Shown here in pieces: positions 6,332-6,635 of a DNA stretch of 6,635 nt. Below the pieces are notes generated by a model. The model had not been told where the DNA came from. It did no database searches and was given only the letters and a program-made list of their open reading frames with translations. Made by a program: the position numbers and the translations under genes. Numbering within the stretch: the first letter of the stretch is position 1; the number at the start of each line of letters is the position of its first letter. The DNA comes from Afipia sp. (GTDB lineage: Bacteria > Pseudomonadota > Alphaproteobacteria > Rhizobiales > Xanthobacteraceae): assembly GCA_020056155.1 (NCBI GenBank), contig JAGVII010000749.1:1-6635 (forward strand), read 5' to 3'.

Positions 6332-6635
6332 GCGAGCCAGAACTCCAGACCCCGCAGATCGTCCGCCTGTCTCTCATCGACTTCTACCTGATCGAGCGGG
6401 AGGACATCGAGCTTTCCGGCAATACCGTTTTTTTGGGGCCGAACCGCAGCGGCAAAAGTTCGTGCGTCGACGCGATTCAGACCGGGCTGACCGGCGGTGC
6501 GGGCGATCTCGTGGTCTACAACGCAGCGGCGGTTCGGCAGAACCGCCCGGATGCCCACCGGTCGCTTCAGGAATACTGTCTCGGCGTCGTACGACACGAC
6601 GAGAACGAGAAGGCCAAGGTGGTGCGGAAAAGTTC
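6328..6635 (+). CDS. jetC: JetC: SMC (MksB/MukB-like) ATPase, 3' truncated by window edge
   Basis: Only the first 102 codons are visible. The ATG at 6328 overlaps the jetB stop (ATGA), with AGGAG at 6312-6316 about eleven bases upstream. The N-terminus has the layout of an SMC head: strand IVRLSLIDFYLIEREDIEL, then VFLGPNRSGKSS with Walker A at residues 37-45, followed by a helix (CVDAIQTGLTGG). GPNRSGKSS rather than GPNGAGKS is a variant seen in MukB/MksB-like proteins. Known family members run to over 1000 residues with a long coiled coil and a C-terminal Walker B half, all of which would lie outside the window. In Wadjet, JetC drives DNA loop extrusion and JetD cuts the trapped circle. A T7-G4 run sits just before the Walker A codons (6428-6438). 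Confidence 0.85.
   Translation, partial: MSEPELQTPQIVRLSLIDFYLIEREDIELSGNTVFLGPNRSGKSSCVDAIQTGLTGGAGDLVVYNAAAVRQNRPDAHRSLQEYCLGVVRHDENEKAKVVRKS

Noticed and set aside
1..6635. CRISPR array or insertion sequence
   Set aside because: No regularly spaced direct repeats, no transposase frame and no terminal inverted repeats with target duplications were seen.

Overview
The window looks like part of a genomic island in an alphaproteobacterium, probably a Rhizobiales-type genome. That guess rests on the GC-rich, GC3-biased codon use of the right-hand genes, GTG/ATG starts with strong GGAG-type ribosome binding sites, and a tRNA tail whose form suits that group. No taxonomic marker gene is present, so the assignment is tentative.

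Layout, left to right. (1) 1-645, plus strand: the C-terminal 214 residues of a ParB/Srx-fold protein carrying a DGQHR-type motif; its start is outside the window. (2) 646-1287: a roughly 640-base stretch with no convincing intact gene. It holds the 3' tail of a tRNA gene (about 810-834) without the rest of the tRNA, a terminator-like hairpin about 40 bases further on, several inverted repeats, and a weak trace of degraded coding sequence on the minus strand. A lone tRNA tail followed by a terminator is what remains when an element integrates into a tRNA gene, so this is probably an element boundary (att site). (3) 1288-4032, minus strand: a 914-residue SMC/Rad50-like ATPase with a CxxC zinc-hook-like motif and a C-terminal region resembling HEPN/DUF4145-type domains. 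I do not recognise it as a member of a named defence system. (4) 4033-4247: a 215-base divergent intergenic region. (5) 4248 to the window end, plus strand: three genes overlapping by ATGA, read as jetA (kleisin/MksF-like), jetB (MksE-like) and the start of jetC (SMC/MksB-like, Walker A visible). This is the first part of a Wadjet-type anti-plasmid SMC operon, or of the closely related MksBEF condensin; jetD, which would settle the matter, lies beyond the right edge.

How the parts may work together. JetA, JetB and JetC would form a condensin-like DNA-extruding motor that presents small circular DNA to the JetD nuclease for cleavage. The divergent ATPase has its own SMC-type head and shares the intergenic region with jetA. 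It may be an independent defence gene or an accessory factor; the sequence alone does not decide. A DGQHR protein, an att-like tRNA tail, a large SMC-like ATPase and a Wadjet-like operon side by side fit a defence island in a tRNA-targeted integration hotspot.
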